Notes: generated from the sequence alone by a model not told the origin. Counted from the stretch's first letter, positions 48,690-57,997 are shown. The stretch: DNA of 57,997 bases from an uncultured Eubacterium sp. (GCA_945939115.1 CAMEVC010000015.1:1-57997); one strand, 5' to 3'. A program made the numbers and translations.

Positions 48690-50081
48690 TCAATGTGAAC
48701 TAACATATTCATTAGCTTCTTTGTAATATCCGCTTGTTGCGTAATCGTCCACAATATATTTGTAGTATTTCTTGGCATCCTCAGTCTTAGCAAGAGCTAC
48801 ATATGATTTAGCTGCATAGTAGGCCGCATCTGCGCTGTTATTACATTTGTATGATTTAACAAAATTATCTGCTGCCACTTCATAGTTGGACTTATAATAC
48901 TCAGTCATTCCCGTATTATAGAATGTCTGGGCTGCTGTCGGAAGAACAGCAGAACCAATGGTATTATAAAGAGTCTTGGCCGAATCGCTAGGAAGCGCAC
49001 TCACATCAACATCCACAAGCTTCTGGGCTGCCTGTGTCGGATTATTAGCAATATATGCATTAGCCGCCTCTATTACCGCTATAAGCAGTTTATTGCTTCC
49101 CTCCGTACCGTTAACTATATTATACTGCTCCTCAAGCGCCTCCTTCTGGGCTCTGATATCTTCCAGTTCCTTCTGCATGGAATTAAGCTCAACATTACTT
49201 GAAGAGAGCTGTTCACTGTATTCCTGAAGACTTTTCTTATAGTCTTGTGTAATACCCTTATTTCTTGCCGGAACTATCAAAAACCATATAAGCGCGGCTC
49301 CTATTACAACGCCCACAAGAACATTAATAATTGTAATTGCACCATTGCTTGGCTCCTTGTAAGAAGATTTCGGAAGTATAACATCATTGCCGCTAAGAGG
49401 CTTTTTATCAGGTATTTTCTCCTTTCTCTTAGGAAGAAATGTACCGGATACATCTGCTTTCTTAAGGGCAGTTCTCTCATCTATCTCCTTAAGGTACATA
49501 CGCGCAAGCGTATTATTCCTGTCTATGGCAATAACACAATTCAGGGTTTTCTTCGCTCTGGCAAGCTCATCCTGCTTAATATACAGAAGTGCAAGCAGAA
49601 GCTGTGCCTTAATGAGCTGTGGATTATTGGCCACAACCTTCTTCAACTGAATAAGTGCCATATCATAATTACCTTCTTTGGCATACTTCAGAGAAAGGTT
49701 ATACTTCTTAATTGTACCGGTAATCATCTCAAACCTGTTCTGATTCATCTGAATCTTCTTGATATATGTTCCCGCGATATTGTCATCAGGCGAGAAATTC
49801 TTACTTACAACCCACTGGCTGAGTGCCTCCACAACATCTCCCATCTCGCAGTATACAAGACCGAGAAGATTTCTTGCATTAGTGTTATACTTATTAATCA
49901 TCAGACTGAGCTTAAGACTCTCCACCGCACCCGTCAGATCCCTGACTCTCGCTTTATATAATCCTGCATTATAATATGCATCTGAAGCCTTAGCCGTTTT
50001 CTTATAGACTCTGACATCCTCTCCACATTTCGGGCATGTATCATTCTCTGTAAGAAGGCTTCCACATTTAAAACATCTCAT
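48690..50081 (-). CDS. zinc-ribbon, TPR and coiled-coil membrane protein
   Basis: The 463-residue protein starts MRCFKCGSLL with a zinc ribbon (CxxC twice, residues about 3-21), then TPR repeats at about 35-205 (AVESLKLSLMINKYNTNARN; ALIQLKKVVANNPQLIKAQL), a membrane helix near 255-275, a coiled coil (about 285-325) and more TPR-like helices outside (about 340-463). The ATG follows AGAGGTGG by five bases; a GTG upstream overlaps that site. It may scaffold envelope complexes. Function not established. Confidence 0.85.
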   Translation of the reverse strand: MRCFKCGSLLTENDTCPKCGEDVRVYKKTAKASDAYYNAGLYKARVRDLTGAVESLKLSLMINKYNTNARNLLGLVYCEMGDVVEALSQWVVSKNFSPDDNIAGTYIKKIQMNQNRFEMITGTIKKYNLSLKYAKEGNYDMALIQLKKVVANNPQLIKAQLLLALLYIKQDELARAKKTLNCVIAIDRNNTLARMYLKEIDERTALKKADVSGTFLPKRKEKIPDKKPLSGNDVILPKSSYKEPSNGAITIINVLVGVVIGAALIWFLIVPARNKGITQDYKKSLQEYSEQLSSSNVELNSMQKELEDIRAQKEALEEQYNIVNGTEGSNKLLIAVIEAANAYIANNPTQAAQKLVDVDVSALPSDSAKTLYNTIGSAVLPTAAQTFYNTGMTEYYKSNYEVAADNFVKSYKCNNSADAAYYAAKSYVALAKTEDAKKYYKYIVDDYATSGYYKEANEYVSSH

Positions 50082-50095
50082 ATGTCCACCTCTCA

Positions 50096-50239
50096 CTATT
50101 TGTCCGAATTCTTTCCATTAAGTATCCTGGTTATGAGGTCTGTGATATCAGGAACATCATTATTGTAAATGGCATCCTCTGCATCTTCCACTTCTAGACT
50201 TGGCTGAAACTTCTGTATCTCTTCATCAAAATTAATCAT
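50096..50239 (-). CDS. 47-residue protein overlapping folC and the TPR gene
   Basis: This small frame (MINFDEEIQKFQPSLEVEDA at the start, ITDLITRILNGKNSDK at the end) starts eight bases inside the folC 3' end and stops next to the TPR gene start. AGGAAGG lies ten bases before its ATG. The gap it fills otherwise has no gene, and its strongly acidic composition and codon use look protein-coding. No motif is recognised. Confidence 0.6.
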   Translation of the reverse strand: MINFDEEIQKFQPSLEVEDAEDAIYNNDVPDITDLITRILNGKNSDK

Positions 50240-51518
50240 TATCTGTTTTCCTTCCTTTCAATGCGCTCTTTACATCTCCAACAAGATATAACGAGCCTGT
50301 AGCAAACATTAATCCGTTATCCCATCTTTCTATTGCCTCAGACACATCTTCACACACACATACTGCACCTGATGTCAGATGTGCCTCAAAGACTCCTCTG
50401 ATTATATCAGCCGAAAGCTTTCTTGCACCTCCTGTAACAGTGACATAAATCTGCTTAAAATGCTTGCAGCCGCATAGTATATCAACCATTTCATCATAGT
50501 TCTTATCGCTGACTACAGAAAAAAGAAGTGTTGAAGGCGGCAGTCTGCCGTTGTCATACAGGCTGTTCACAGACTCTGTAAAACTCCTTATCCCCTGTGG
50601 ATTATGAGCCCCATCCACATAAAGCCCATCCGCGACAAGTTCCATTCTTCCTTCCCATTTCGTCAGTTTTACTGCTTCCCTGACTGAGTCCATATCAAGA
50701 ACAAGTCCATATCTGTCACTAAGAACGGCACACACTGTCAATGCAAGGCTTGCATTCTCCATCTGATACAATGCATTCGTGCTTAACCGGAAGCAATCAT
50801 TCTTATAATACTCATTATGAATCAAAAAATCAATATAACCATATGTATTTTGTATCAGTTCAAATGTATTGTTGTCCACCACATAGCAGTCACTGCCCTC
50901 TCTGTCTGCCTTTTCTTTTATTACCTTAAGGGCATCTCCTACTATTCCACTGCACACAACAGGAATTCCCTTCTTGATAATTCCTGCTTTCTCACCTGCT
51001 ATCTTCTCAATCGTATCTCCAAGAATAGCAGTGTGTTCCAGAGAAATAGTTGTTATAACTGATATTAACGGGAATTCCACCGCATTAGTTGCATCAAGCC
51101 TCCCACCAAGACCTGTTTCCATAACAACATAATCCACCTCTGCCTTTTTGAAATAATACATTGCAATCCCCAGCAGATAATCAAAATACGCAAGCTCTGT
51201 ACTCCTCACCCGCTCCACATATTCATAGGCTTCCTCAAATTCCCGACTGGAAATCTTTTCTCCGTTAATCTGTATTCTCTCACGTATATCAACAAGATGT
51301 GGAGACGTAAAAAGCCCTGTTTTATAGCCGTTCTGCTGTAATATTCCGGATATATACGCACATGTCGAACCCTTTCCGTTAGTTCCGGCAACATGTATAA
51401 TCTTTAAATCTCTTTCCGGGTTTCCCATATCTGAAAGCAGTCGTTTTCCCCGTTCCAACCCTGTAAGCTGTGCATATTGACCTATTGAATTAAGCTTGTC
51501 CACAATCTTATCGTACAT
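50232..51518 (-). CDS. folC: folylpolyglutamate synthase / dihydrofolate synthase
   Basis: A Mur-ligase-type enzyme that adds glutamate to folates. The ATP loop HVAGTNGKGSTCAYIS lies at about residues 42-57, with the family motifs YVVMETGLGGRLDATNAV (130-147) and DGAHNPQGIRSF (near 307). Length of 428 is normal. GGAAGG precedes the ATG. The 47-residue gene and the TPR gene follow closely on the same strand. Confidence 0.96.
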   Translation of the reverse strand: MYDKIVDKLNSIGQYAQLTGLERGKRLLSDMGNPERDLKIIHVAGTNGKGSTCAYISGILQQNGYKTGLFTSPHLVDIRERIQINGEKISSREFEEAYEYVERVRSTELAYFDYLLGIAMYYFKKAEVDYVVMETGLGGRLDATNAVEFPLISVITTISLEHTAILGDTIEKIAGEKAGIIKKGIPVVCSGIVGDALKVIKEKADREGSDCYVVDNNTFELIQNTYGYIDFLIHNEYYKNDCFRLSTNALYQMENASLALTVCAVLSDRYGLVLDMDSVREAVKLTKWEGRMELVADGLYVDGAHNPQGIRSFTESVNSLYDNGRLPPSTLLFSVVSDKNYDEMVDILCGCKHFKQIYVTVTGGARKLSADIIRGVFEAHLTSGAVCVCEDVSEAIERWDNGLMFATGSLYLVGDVKSALKGRKTDND

Positions 51519-51560
51519 TTAAGAAAACTTCCTTTCCCCTGCTATATTCTCTGCAGCATA

Positions 51561-53093
51561 TCACATACACCCTATTCCGGTTATTGTCCTGTTATCAAAT
51601 GTTATGACAGCCGTCCTCCGGCTCCCGGTATAGGCGCGTATACTATCATCGTCAGACACAGCACGCATTGAAGCTGAATCGTGTGCTTCCTTCAGTACTT
51701 CCTCAATATATCTTAGTTCCTCCGTACTAAACTGTTTTACTGCAGCTTCAAATACCTCTTCATCAAATGTAAATCTGAAAAAGTATGCACACCATTTTAT
51801 TTTCAGTTCTTTGGCACGTTTTGCAGTCTCTTTATTCACCGTCTCACTGACAATTTCCAGATACCGCCTCTTCTCCCCGGTATTCTTCTTACTCTCATCA
51901 AGTTCTCTGCTCGCATCATGAAGTTTCTTTTTCTTTTTGTCATAGTCGTCCATGCTTCTGTCAAGAGAGCGCTTTGTCTCGTTAACTTCTGCGTAATAGC
52001 GTTTTGTTTCATCCTCAGGCTTTCTGTTGCTCATATAATCTTCCTTGACACTCTCGAGCTTTAAGAACTCTTCCTGAACTCTGTCGTATGATTCTGATGC
52101 CTCCTCATATTTCTGCCTTGCATCCTCTAACCGTTTCTTCTTTATCTCCTCTTCTCTCTCACATTGCAGCAGTTCCTTTGTTGCATTATCAGCCTGAATG
52201 CATGCATTTCTGTACTCTTTTTCTTTCTCCTCTGATTCTTCCTTTTTATCTGCTGCAACGTAGGATGGCATTAAGTCGGCAGGAACATAGAATTTCTTAT
52301 CTCCGCCCATACTTACCTTCCATATATACCTCACAGCCTGCATCTTAGATATCCTTGTCATGTTTCTGACAGCCTGATACATTGTCCTGATTTCCGCTTC
52401 CGCTGCCATAAATGCATCTGCTCCAAGCAGCTTTATTGCAGTTTCAAGCTTCGCGGTACCCTTCTGCTTTCTTAGGGAATCTATAATACCTTCACCATTG
52501 AACTTTTCCGGTACAAGTGCCTTCTGAAGCTGCCTCTTCACTTCCATAGACACAATTCCGAGCTTCCTGCCTGTCAGCTCCCCATATGCTTTCTTCTGGG
52601 ATGGTGTAAGATTCTTCAACTGGTTCATCAGGTTGTTTAAAAATGCATTGTTATATTTTATGCTTATTTCCTCAATTTTATGAGCGGGAGACATATATTT
52701 GTTGATTCCATACACAGAAGCCGCCTCATCGATAATTCTTCTGGAAATCAATTCTCTTTCAGCCTTATTATTCCTTTGCTCCGGTTCCGGAGTACAGGCA
52801 GCCATCGACTCAATTCTCTGTATAAGCATACTCTCAAGCTGTTCCCTGTCGCAGACCTTATATTTGATGCAGTCATCCCGCACTATATCTGATACTCTTT
52901 TTATATCATAATCAATAGAATTCTTGAAACCAAAGCTTTGCGTAAATGTATTGGCAACATCTGCAAGGGCATTAATAACCCTGTGCCCTGTCTCCTTTAC
53001 CGCATTAGACAGATTGACATTGTCTATCAGCGCTATCTGCATACGTATATCATCATCTGTCATATTGCTAATCTCTGAAACAATATCTGCCAT
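51561..53093 (-). CDS. hypothetical coiled-coil protein, 510 aa
   Basis: I do not recognise this family. The first 270 residues are globular and helical (LGADAFMAAEAEIRTMYQAV near 223-242 recalls nothing certain). Residues about 285-425 form a long charged coiled coil rich in Glu, Lys and Asp. The end (about 430-510) is globular again and closes with TGSRRTAVITFDNRTITGIG (about 488-507). There is no membrane helix. GGAGGCGG precedes the ATG. It lies 42 bases upstream of folC on the same strand and could be co-transcribed. Confidence 0.75.
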   Translation of the reverse strand: MADIVSEISNMTDDDIRMQIALIDNVNLSNAVKETGHRVINALADVANTFTQSFGFKNSIDYDIKRVSDIVRDDCIKYKVCDREQLESMLIQRIESMAACTPEPEQRNNKAERELISRRIIDEAASVYGINKYMSPAHKIEEISIKYNNAFLNNLMNQLKNLTPSQKKAYGELTGRKLGIVSMEVKRQLQKALVPEKFNGEGIIDSLRKQKGTAKLETAIKLLGADAFMAAEAEIRTMYQAVRNMTRISKMQAVRYIWKVSMGGDKKFYVPADLMPSYVAADKKEESEEKEKEYRNACIQADNATKELLQCEREEEIKKKRLEDARQKYEEASESYDRVQEEFLKLESVKEDYMSNRKPEDETKRYYAEVNETKRSLDRSMDDYDKKKKKLHDASRELDESKKNTGEKRRYLEIVSETVNKETAKRAKELKIKWCAYFFRFTFDEEVFEAAVKQFSTEELRYIEEVLKEAHDSASMRAVSDDDSIRAYTGSRRTAVITFDNRTITGIGCM

Positions 53094-53122
53094 ACAACCG
53101 CCTCCGATTATCTTATTATATG

Positions 53123-54277
53123 CTACATCAGCCAGCAGTCAGAATTATACCACAGGAAAAGCAGGTACACCTCTATAGCTGCAAGAACTGCCATAACAAT
53201 CCATCTAGCCACCCTGTTTATGCGCATGAGAACATCATGGATTCCCACAAATACAACGTATGTTCCTATAGTAAATCTGCATGTACTCATAACATGGGAT
53301 GTAAGTGGCACCAATAAAGATATTATCCCGAATACAGCCATGGCATAATATTTTCTGTAAAACATGTAACCATACAGCACTAACACAGCAATACAAAACC
53401 ATCCCATATAGGTATATCTTGGTTCAATCTGTCCGGTACAGGCTTTCCACAGAACTCCCACAATCGGGAAGTACTCATCATCACGCCATGCGATCTGTAC
53501 ATTCTTGAATGCCCATGCATCCCCACAGAAGAAATAAAGATACATCATATAACAAAATGTGCCTAACGGGCATAAGAGAACCGAGAGTATTTCTTTAGGT
53601 CTTGCAAGCATTTCAACAATGAACTTTTTCAATGAGCCAAAGCTTACCCTTGTATGAATAATATCAATATACAACTGTACAATCAATGCGAATACAAGAA
53701 GGCATCCCACTATTCTGGTTGCACTTGAAAATGCTGCCATCAGACCTGCCAGCATATATCTCTTGTTTGACAGGAAATAGAAGAACAGCACTATAAACAT
53801 TATAAACATAGCTTCTGTATATACTGAACTGCAGTAAAATGTGTATGGTGCCATAAACATCAAGGCTGCCATCAGCGATGCGCTCTCTTCAGTAACCTGT
53901 GTCTGCTTCGCAAGAATCCTGACAGCGAAGAATACAGCGATTATAATACAGCAGTTAGATACAGCCATCCCTATTACATACGTGTTTACAAGATTAAATG
54001 TTATTGTCTTAAAAAATGCACACACAATTACATATAACGGAAAAAACGCCCAGTTTGCCTGAGGGTCAATATCTGTAGGAAATGTGTATCCATTATTGAT
54101 TATATATGCATATTTCTTGGCATCCCATTCATTCATAAGAAATATAAATGAATGGTCTGTCCCCTTAATGACATTATAGACAGGAACCATAATAAGCATA
54201 ATCCCTCTGGATATAGCAAATATGATGAGAATTCTTAACAGCAGTTTTATATTCTCATTATTCTTTATATTGCTCAT
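53123..54277 (-). CDS. PIG-V-like (GT-C fold) membrane glycosyltransferase
   Basis: The 384-residue protein has about nine to ten membrane segments. The first outer loop contains EWDAKKYAYIINNGY followed by NWAFFPLYVIVC, the typical WD-x-Y-x-x-I-x-x-GY and FFPLYP pattern of PIG-V/mannosyltransferase II relatives; the acidic residue of EWD is the expected catalytic site. The ATG was chosen because GTGAGG lies close upstream. With the YfhO-like protein next door it probably adds sugars to envelope glycans or lipids from a polyprenyl phosphate donor. Confidence 0.85.
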   Translation of the reverse strand: MSNIKNNENIKLLLRILIIFAISRGIMLIMVPVYNVIKGTDHSFIFLMNEWDAKKYAYIINNGYTFPTDIDPQANWAFFPLYVIVCAFFKTITFNLVNTYVIGMAVSNCCIIIAVFFAVRILAKQTQVTEESASLMAALMFMAPYTFYCSSVYTEAMFIMFIVLFFYFLSNKRYMLAGLMAAFSSATRIVGCLLVFALIVQLYIDIIHTRVSFGSLKKFIVEMLARPKEILSVLLCPLGTFCYMMYLYFFCGDAWAFKNVQIAWRDDEYFPIVGVLWKACTGQIEPRYTYMGWFCIAVLVLYGYMFYRKYYAMAVFGIISLLVPLTSHVMSTCRFTIGTYVVFVGIHDVLMRINRVARWIVMAVLAAIEVYLLFLWYNSDCWLM

Positions 54278-54321
54278 ATAATACCTCACTTCACTATAAC
54301 CATTGTGCTATAGCTTACCCA

Positions 54322-57039
54322 CTATAATAATTTCACTACAATACGGTATATTGCTGACGGTATTGTACATATTGCAGGTATTAAAAACATTGCAACAACT
54401 ACAATTCCAAACAATCCAATATATATATATTGTGCACAGTACTTAGCCCACTCAGGTGCTTCTGTTTTTCTGAAGTGTCCAAACACAAGACACGCCACAA
54501 GTGTAAAAAGAACCAATGCAGAGATAAGTGCGCCGGTTTTTCTGCCCTTAGGTACGAATGTAAACACCAGAGTATTTTCACCCTCATGCACTTCCACACC
54601 GGTAAACAGACCAGCCACTTCCTTCGTCTTAACTTTCTTGCCATCAAGCGTCACAATCCAGTTATCACTTTGGACAACAGGAATAAGTGCGCAGTTTTCA
54701 CCCGGACCTGCCGTTATCTTTACTGTGAGAGAATCATTGGTGTATGACACCTGTGTCTTTTTATTCTCATACATTTTACACAGGGAAGACATTTTATCCA
54801 TGTCAAGATATCCCAATGTAATCTTGCATTTTCTAATGTATTTTGACTGATCATATTCAACCTTTATCTCGACATTCTCGTCCTCAAATATACCAAGATA
54901 TACAAGATTATTGTTGTAATCCGTAAAATACGCTGTATTATTCACATCTCCCAGTGTAGGGATAACCACAGGATTTTCATTGACATAAATATGAATTCCG
55001 CTTTCGAGTTTAGATGCATTGGCGTCGCCATCTATATTGGACATATCAGAAATACTCATATATACTGCATTTCTTCCATCAACATATATATTAGTAGTCT
55101 TTACATTACCGTTTCTTACCGTTTCCGGATATACTCTTCTTACAAATGTTTCATTATCACCAGTCATTGCCTTATACATTCTGTTGTGATATGTTATCCA
55201 GTCAACATTTGTCATATCAAGCTTAGTAAAACTGTCATCCACACAGAATCCAAAAGGCAGATTATAATTAGTGCTGTACAGACTGTAATCGCCTTCTTTT
55301 CTCTCCAGCGTGTACAGGTTGCTGTCAAGCTCATTAATATTGACTGCCTCCGTCACATGAAGAATTGAATTGGTAAACACGGTTCCACCCGAATCAAGCA
55401 GCCAGAGGAAATACTTAGAGTATCCCCATCTTCTTGCATAGCTTTGTGTGTCATCCTCAAGGGCTGCCGTAAAGCTTGATAAGGCTCCTCTTCTTAATAT
55501 AAGAGGATAATTAGCATTAAGGCTTATATCCGGATTAACAATACGGTCTGTAGCCGACTCAGCAATGTCCAGACTATCCGATACATTATTGGCATACTGT
55601 ACATAATCACCTATCTGGTAATCCTCATATGTGTAGAACTTAGGCGGGCCAATGAGGGAATATGCACCTATAAACAGTTCAACCGCTATAAGCAAAATAA
55701 CTGATTTGCAGTTAAATTCCTTCTTCCTGACGGTAAGCATATATATATACACAGCAGTCATTATAATAAGCACAGCCATAAAAAATGCAATCGCTATGCG
55801 CTCATTGTTATCAGGAATTAAATTGTACGCTGCAGCATATCCTGCACATATCAGAATAGCTGCAACAGATTGTATTATTATTAAAGACTTATTAATTGCG
55901 AAATCGCTAAACATCTTTTCGCCGTATTTAGCAGCGATACATATTAATGTAAATGCTATAAGATATCCGTTTCTTAAGGTATACCCGTTATAAGAGCCAA
56001 AATGCCACATAAGGTTAGCTGCTTCCATAATAACAGGTCCTAACGCAACCACAAGCATGGCAATAATATACTTAAGTTCCTTCTTATCTGCTTTGTATTT
56101 CCTTATTCCCATCACTATTACTGCAATGACAAAAGCCATTCCGTAAAGCATCATCCATCTTTGCAATGATGCCATTGCACCGTCAGTAACTATGGAACTT
56201 CCAAGCCATCCAAGATATTGCGAAAGAATACCCTTTCCTGAGCCTCCGCGCTGTGATGAGCTAAGCTGCATAAGAACAGGCACCAGCACAAATGCTGACA
56301 GCCCTATTCCGGTAAAGGTTCCAATTCCCACATTCCATGCAGTATCCTTCCACTTTTTCTTCTCCTGCTCAAGAACCATTCTCACTCCACATATAAGGAA
56401 AATATATACGAGTGACATTGCGCTTAAGTAATAGTTAACTATAAAACAAAGCGCAACCATACATATATAGGACAATTTCTTTCCTGTTTCTATCATATGG
56501 TCATATGCCATTATGAGCAATGGGAATAAAGCAACAAGGTCCATCCATGGTGTAAAGCATGAGCCATAGAGAATTACATATCCACAGAATGCATACATAC
56601 ACGCAAAGGTTACTTTCATGCAATACTGAAGCTTACTGTATCTTCTGTTAAGAAGCGCATACATTGCCACTGCCATAAATACCATCTTAATAACAGTGAG
56701 CAGTGAAATGCTCTCTAATATATAGTTTCTCGGTATCAGATATAACAACAGATTGAAGGGACTTAACATCGAAAATGCTGATATACTCATAGACACATTT
56801 GTTCCAAGACCAGTGTACCAGTCAAACCACAAAGACGCCTTTCCATGCATCCAGTCCCAAAGGTGTGCATACAGTGGAGCCACCTGCTGCATATTATCAA
56901 AATAATCTATACGGTTGCTGCCAAATGGCCATATTCCTTTAGATATGAGAATGATTACCATGACGATACAGGTAATTACACCCGGCAGAGCATATTGTGT
57001 AATTTTCTTAAACACTGACTTCTTATCCAACTTTTTCAT
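54322..57039 (-). CDS. YfhO-family membrane protein
   Basis: The 905-residue protein has about twelve membrane segments, a large outer domain (about residues 470-830) and a final helix. The start, with SNRIDYFDNMQQVAPLYAHL and FDWYTGLGTNVSMSIS, is the YfhO signature (loops with catalytic acidic residues). YfhO proteins take part in glycosylation of lipoteichoic acids or related polymers. GAAAGG precedes the ATG. It lies between the PIG-V-like gene and an anchored protein gene. Confidence 0.94.
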   Translation of the reverse strand: MKKLDKKSVFKKITQYALPGVITCIVMVIILISKGIWPFGSNRIDYFDNMQQVAPLYAHLWDWMHGKASLWFDWYTGLGTNVSMSISAFSMLSPFNLLLYLIPRNYILESISLLTVIKMVFMAVAMYALLNRRYSKLQYCMKVTFACMYAFCGYVILYGSCFTPWMDLVALFPLLIMAYDHMIETGKKLSYICMVALCFIVNYYLSAMSLVYIFLICGVRMVLEQEKKKWKDTAWNVGIGTFTGIGLSAFVLVPVLMQLSSSQRGGSGKGILSQYLGWLGSSIVTDGAMASLQRWMMLYGMAFVIAVIVMGIRKYKADKKELKYIIAMLVVALGPVIMEAANLMWHFGSYNGYTLRNGYLIAFTLICIAAKYGEKMFSDFAINKSLIIIQSVAAILICAGYAAAYNLIPDNNERIAIAFFMAVLIIMTAVYIYMLTVRKKEFNCKSVILLIAVELFIGAYSLIGPPKFYTYEDYQIGDYVQYANNVSDSLDIAESATDRIVNPDISLNANYPLILRRGALSSFTAALEDDTQSYARRWGYSKYFLWLLDSGGTVFTNSILHVTEAVNINELDSNLYTLERKEGDYSLYSTNYNLPFGFCVDDSFTKLDMTNVDWITYHNRMYKAMTGDNETFVRRVYPETVRNGNVKTTNIYVDGRNAVYMSISDMSNIDGDANASKLESGIHIYVNENPVVIPTLGDVNNTAYFTDYNNNLVYLGIFEDENVEIKVEYDQSKYIRKCKITLGYLDMDKMSSLCKMYENKKTQVSYTNDSLTVKITAGPGENCALIPVVQSDNWIVTLDGKKVKTKEVAGLFTGVEVHEGENTLVFTFVPKGRKTGALISALVLFTLVACLVFGHFRKTEAPEWAKYCAQYIYIGLFGIVVVAMFLIPAICTIPSAIYRIVVKLL

Positions 57040-57087
57040 ATAAAAAACCTTTCTATTATTCTTACATAAAATCTATCATCTTTGGAA

Positions 57088-57666
57088 TCAGTTATTATAA
57101 GCCTTATCATCCAGGCTTATGCTGTAAAGCGTAAATGTTACATTGTCCGATACAAACTTTACCGTAAGCAGTTCATCTGCATTAACATGCCCTATATCTA
57201 TCTGTGTTACACCCTTTTTGTCAATACTGCCAGCCAAGGTGTCGTTGACATAAACTAAAACTCCATAATCCAAAGCATTATTTACCTCATAGTCTGTTAT
57301 GTCACATACAAGCACAGCATTGTCTGCAGATGTCTTAGGCACATAGTATACATATGACTGTCCTGCTGTGTTCCTTGTTCCTTCATATCTTTTTTCCTTC
57401 TGCCATCCCTGTCCTTTACGGCTGCACACAGTTTTATTTATCTCCCATCCTGCTCTGTCTTTATATTCGAGACAGTACTCTTTTGTTCCAAAACTATACT
57501 CAAGATTGCCATATCCCGGCCAGTCTGTCAATTCATGTGTAATATAATACATTCTGTATTCTCTTCCAACCTGCGGGTTTTTTCCCCACCATAAAACCAA
57601 TACATAAAATGCAGCAAGAACCACACATGCTATATACAGCACATACCTTGCCATATTCTTCTTCAT
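57088..57666 (-). CDS. membrane-anchored extracytoplasmic protein, 192 aa
   Basis: One N-terminal hydrophobic helix (about residues 9-28) with basic residues in front anchors a beta-rich outer domain of about 160 residues. Two Cys (near 64 and 80) could form a disulfide. The ATG follows GGAGGT; a GTG four codons upstream overlaps this site and is less likely. It lies 48 bases upstream of the YfhO gene on the same strand, so a role in the same glycan pathway is probable but unproven. Confidence 0.75.
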   Translation of the reverse strand: MKKNMARYVLYIACVVLAAFYVLVLWWGKNPQVGREYRMYYITHELTDWPGYGNLEYSFGTKEYCLEYKDRAGWEINKTVCSRKGQGWQKEKRYEGTRNTAGQSYVYYVPKTSADNAVLVCDITDYEVNNALDYGVLVYVNDTLAGSIDKKGVTQIDIGHVNADELLTVKFVSDNVTFTLYSISLDDKAYNN

Positions 57667-57750
57667 ACATACCTCCACACAATTTATTCAGATATGTCTA
57701 CGATATTATAATATAAAACATTTTTATTAATCTGCCAACCAAAATAAATA

Positions 57751-57781
57751 AAGTCCCGGAAATTCACCATTTCCAGGACTT
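57751..57781 (-). terminator. glutamate dehydrogenase gene terminator
   Basis: AAGTCCCGGAAAT (57751-57763) and ATTTCCAGGACTT (57769-57781) pair with one C-A mismatch; the minus strand continues TATTTATTTTGG. 52 bases after the gdh stop. Confidence 0.8.
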
Positions 57782-57832
57782 CTCCATATAATCTTTATTT
57801 TAGATTTCTATTAATTAGCTGTTAATCACAGA

Positions 57833-57997
57833 TTAACATACACCCTGAGCGAGCATAGCATCAACAACCTTCTCAAAACCAGCGATATTAGCACCAGCAA
57901 CGAGGTCAGCCTTTCCGCCTACTGTCATGTTATATCTCTTAGCAGCATCTGAAATGTTAGCGTAGATTGTCTCCATGATTCCCTTAAGCTTTCCATC
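57833..57997 (-). CDS. gdhA: glutamate dehydrogenase, C-terminal end (partial)
   Basis: Only the last 54 residues are inside the window. They end GGKADLVAGANIAGFEKVV, then DAMLAQGVC and a TAA stop. GANIAGF and DAMLAQGV are the well-conserved end of NADP-type hexameric glutamate dehydrogenases, which join ammonia to 2-oxoglutarate. The coding frame is open to the window edge. Confidence 0.93.
   Translation of the reverse strand, partial: DGKLKGIMETIYANISDAAKRYNMTVGGKADLVAGANIAGFEKVVDAMLAQGVC

Noticed and set aside
48599-48690. Possible SigH or Spo0A-type promoter before spoIIAA
   Set aside because: A GAATAA stretch is present, but no suitable upstream box lies at the right distance and it falls within the terminator stem of the TPR gene.

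Overview
The window looks like a chromosomal segment of a low-GC, anaerobic Firmicute, most probably a gut Lachnospiraceae member; the mix of anaerobic metabolism, sporulation genes and intracellular pectin enzymes resembles the Lachnospira (Eubacterium) eligens group. This placement is an inference from gene content and style, not a database match. Evidence for the lifestyle is an oxygen-sensitive class III ribonucleotide reductase (NrdD), a lysine riboswitch, the SpoIIA/SigF/SpoVA sporulation block, and a GH28/GH43 pectin or hemicellulose locus. There are no rRNA genes, CRISPR arrays, transposases or prophage genes. Most genes lie on the minus strand.

Left part (1-19.5 kb). A coiled-coil protein gene and a membrane protein gene diverge at 1.2-1.3 kb. 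At 1.8-8.6 kb lies a compact accessory system: a LytTR response regulator and an AgrC-like GHKL histidine kinase, then a 74-residue peptide of unknown type, three ABC-2-like membrane subunits, two membrane-anchored extracytoplasmic proteins and an ABC ATPase. A pair of direct repeats of the kind bound by LytTR regulators lies just upstream of the peptide promoter, so the two-component system probably switches on the peptide/transporter operon. This is the best candidate in the window for an undescribed system. nrdD follows, with a good sigma-A promoter and a pair of NrdR-box-like sites, then a diguanylate cyclase, a divergent 53-residue gene, a tandem-HTH regulator overlapping corA, and a potassium-uptake operon (75-residue protein, trkA, trkH, Mbeg1-like hydrolase, Cys-rich membrane peptide).

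Middle (19.6-28.5 kb). Housekeeping: tRNA-Gly(GCC), oligoendopeptidase F, DegV, a GNAT acetyltransferase, the dapA-dapB lysine pathway operon under a lysine riboswitch, an SSB-like protein, TypA/BipA and a small XRE regulator.

Polysaccharide locus (28.6-39.3 kb). A lipoprotein solute-binding protein and two LplB/LplC-type permeases (one with an added zinc ribbon and extra membrane domain) form a sugar importer without its own ATPase. Behind a terminator and a separate promoter come a cytoplasmic ankyrin-GH43 fusion, an unrecognised helical protein, a cytoplasmic GH28 and an exporter-type ABC half-transporter. The likely scheme is uptake of pectic oligosaccharides followed by intracellular breakdown.

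Right part (39.6-58 kb). YigZ-type protein and a class A PBP diverge. A continuous sporulation block runs spoIIAA-spoIIAB-sigF-spoVAA-AB-AC-[methyltransferase]-AD-AE, with a candidate forespore-type promoter before spoVAA. Then a zinc-ribbon TPR protein, a 47-residue gene, folC, a coiled-coil protein, a PIG-V-like glycosyltransferase, a YfhO-family membrane protein, an anchored protein, and the 3' end of glutamate dehydrogenase.
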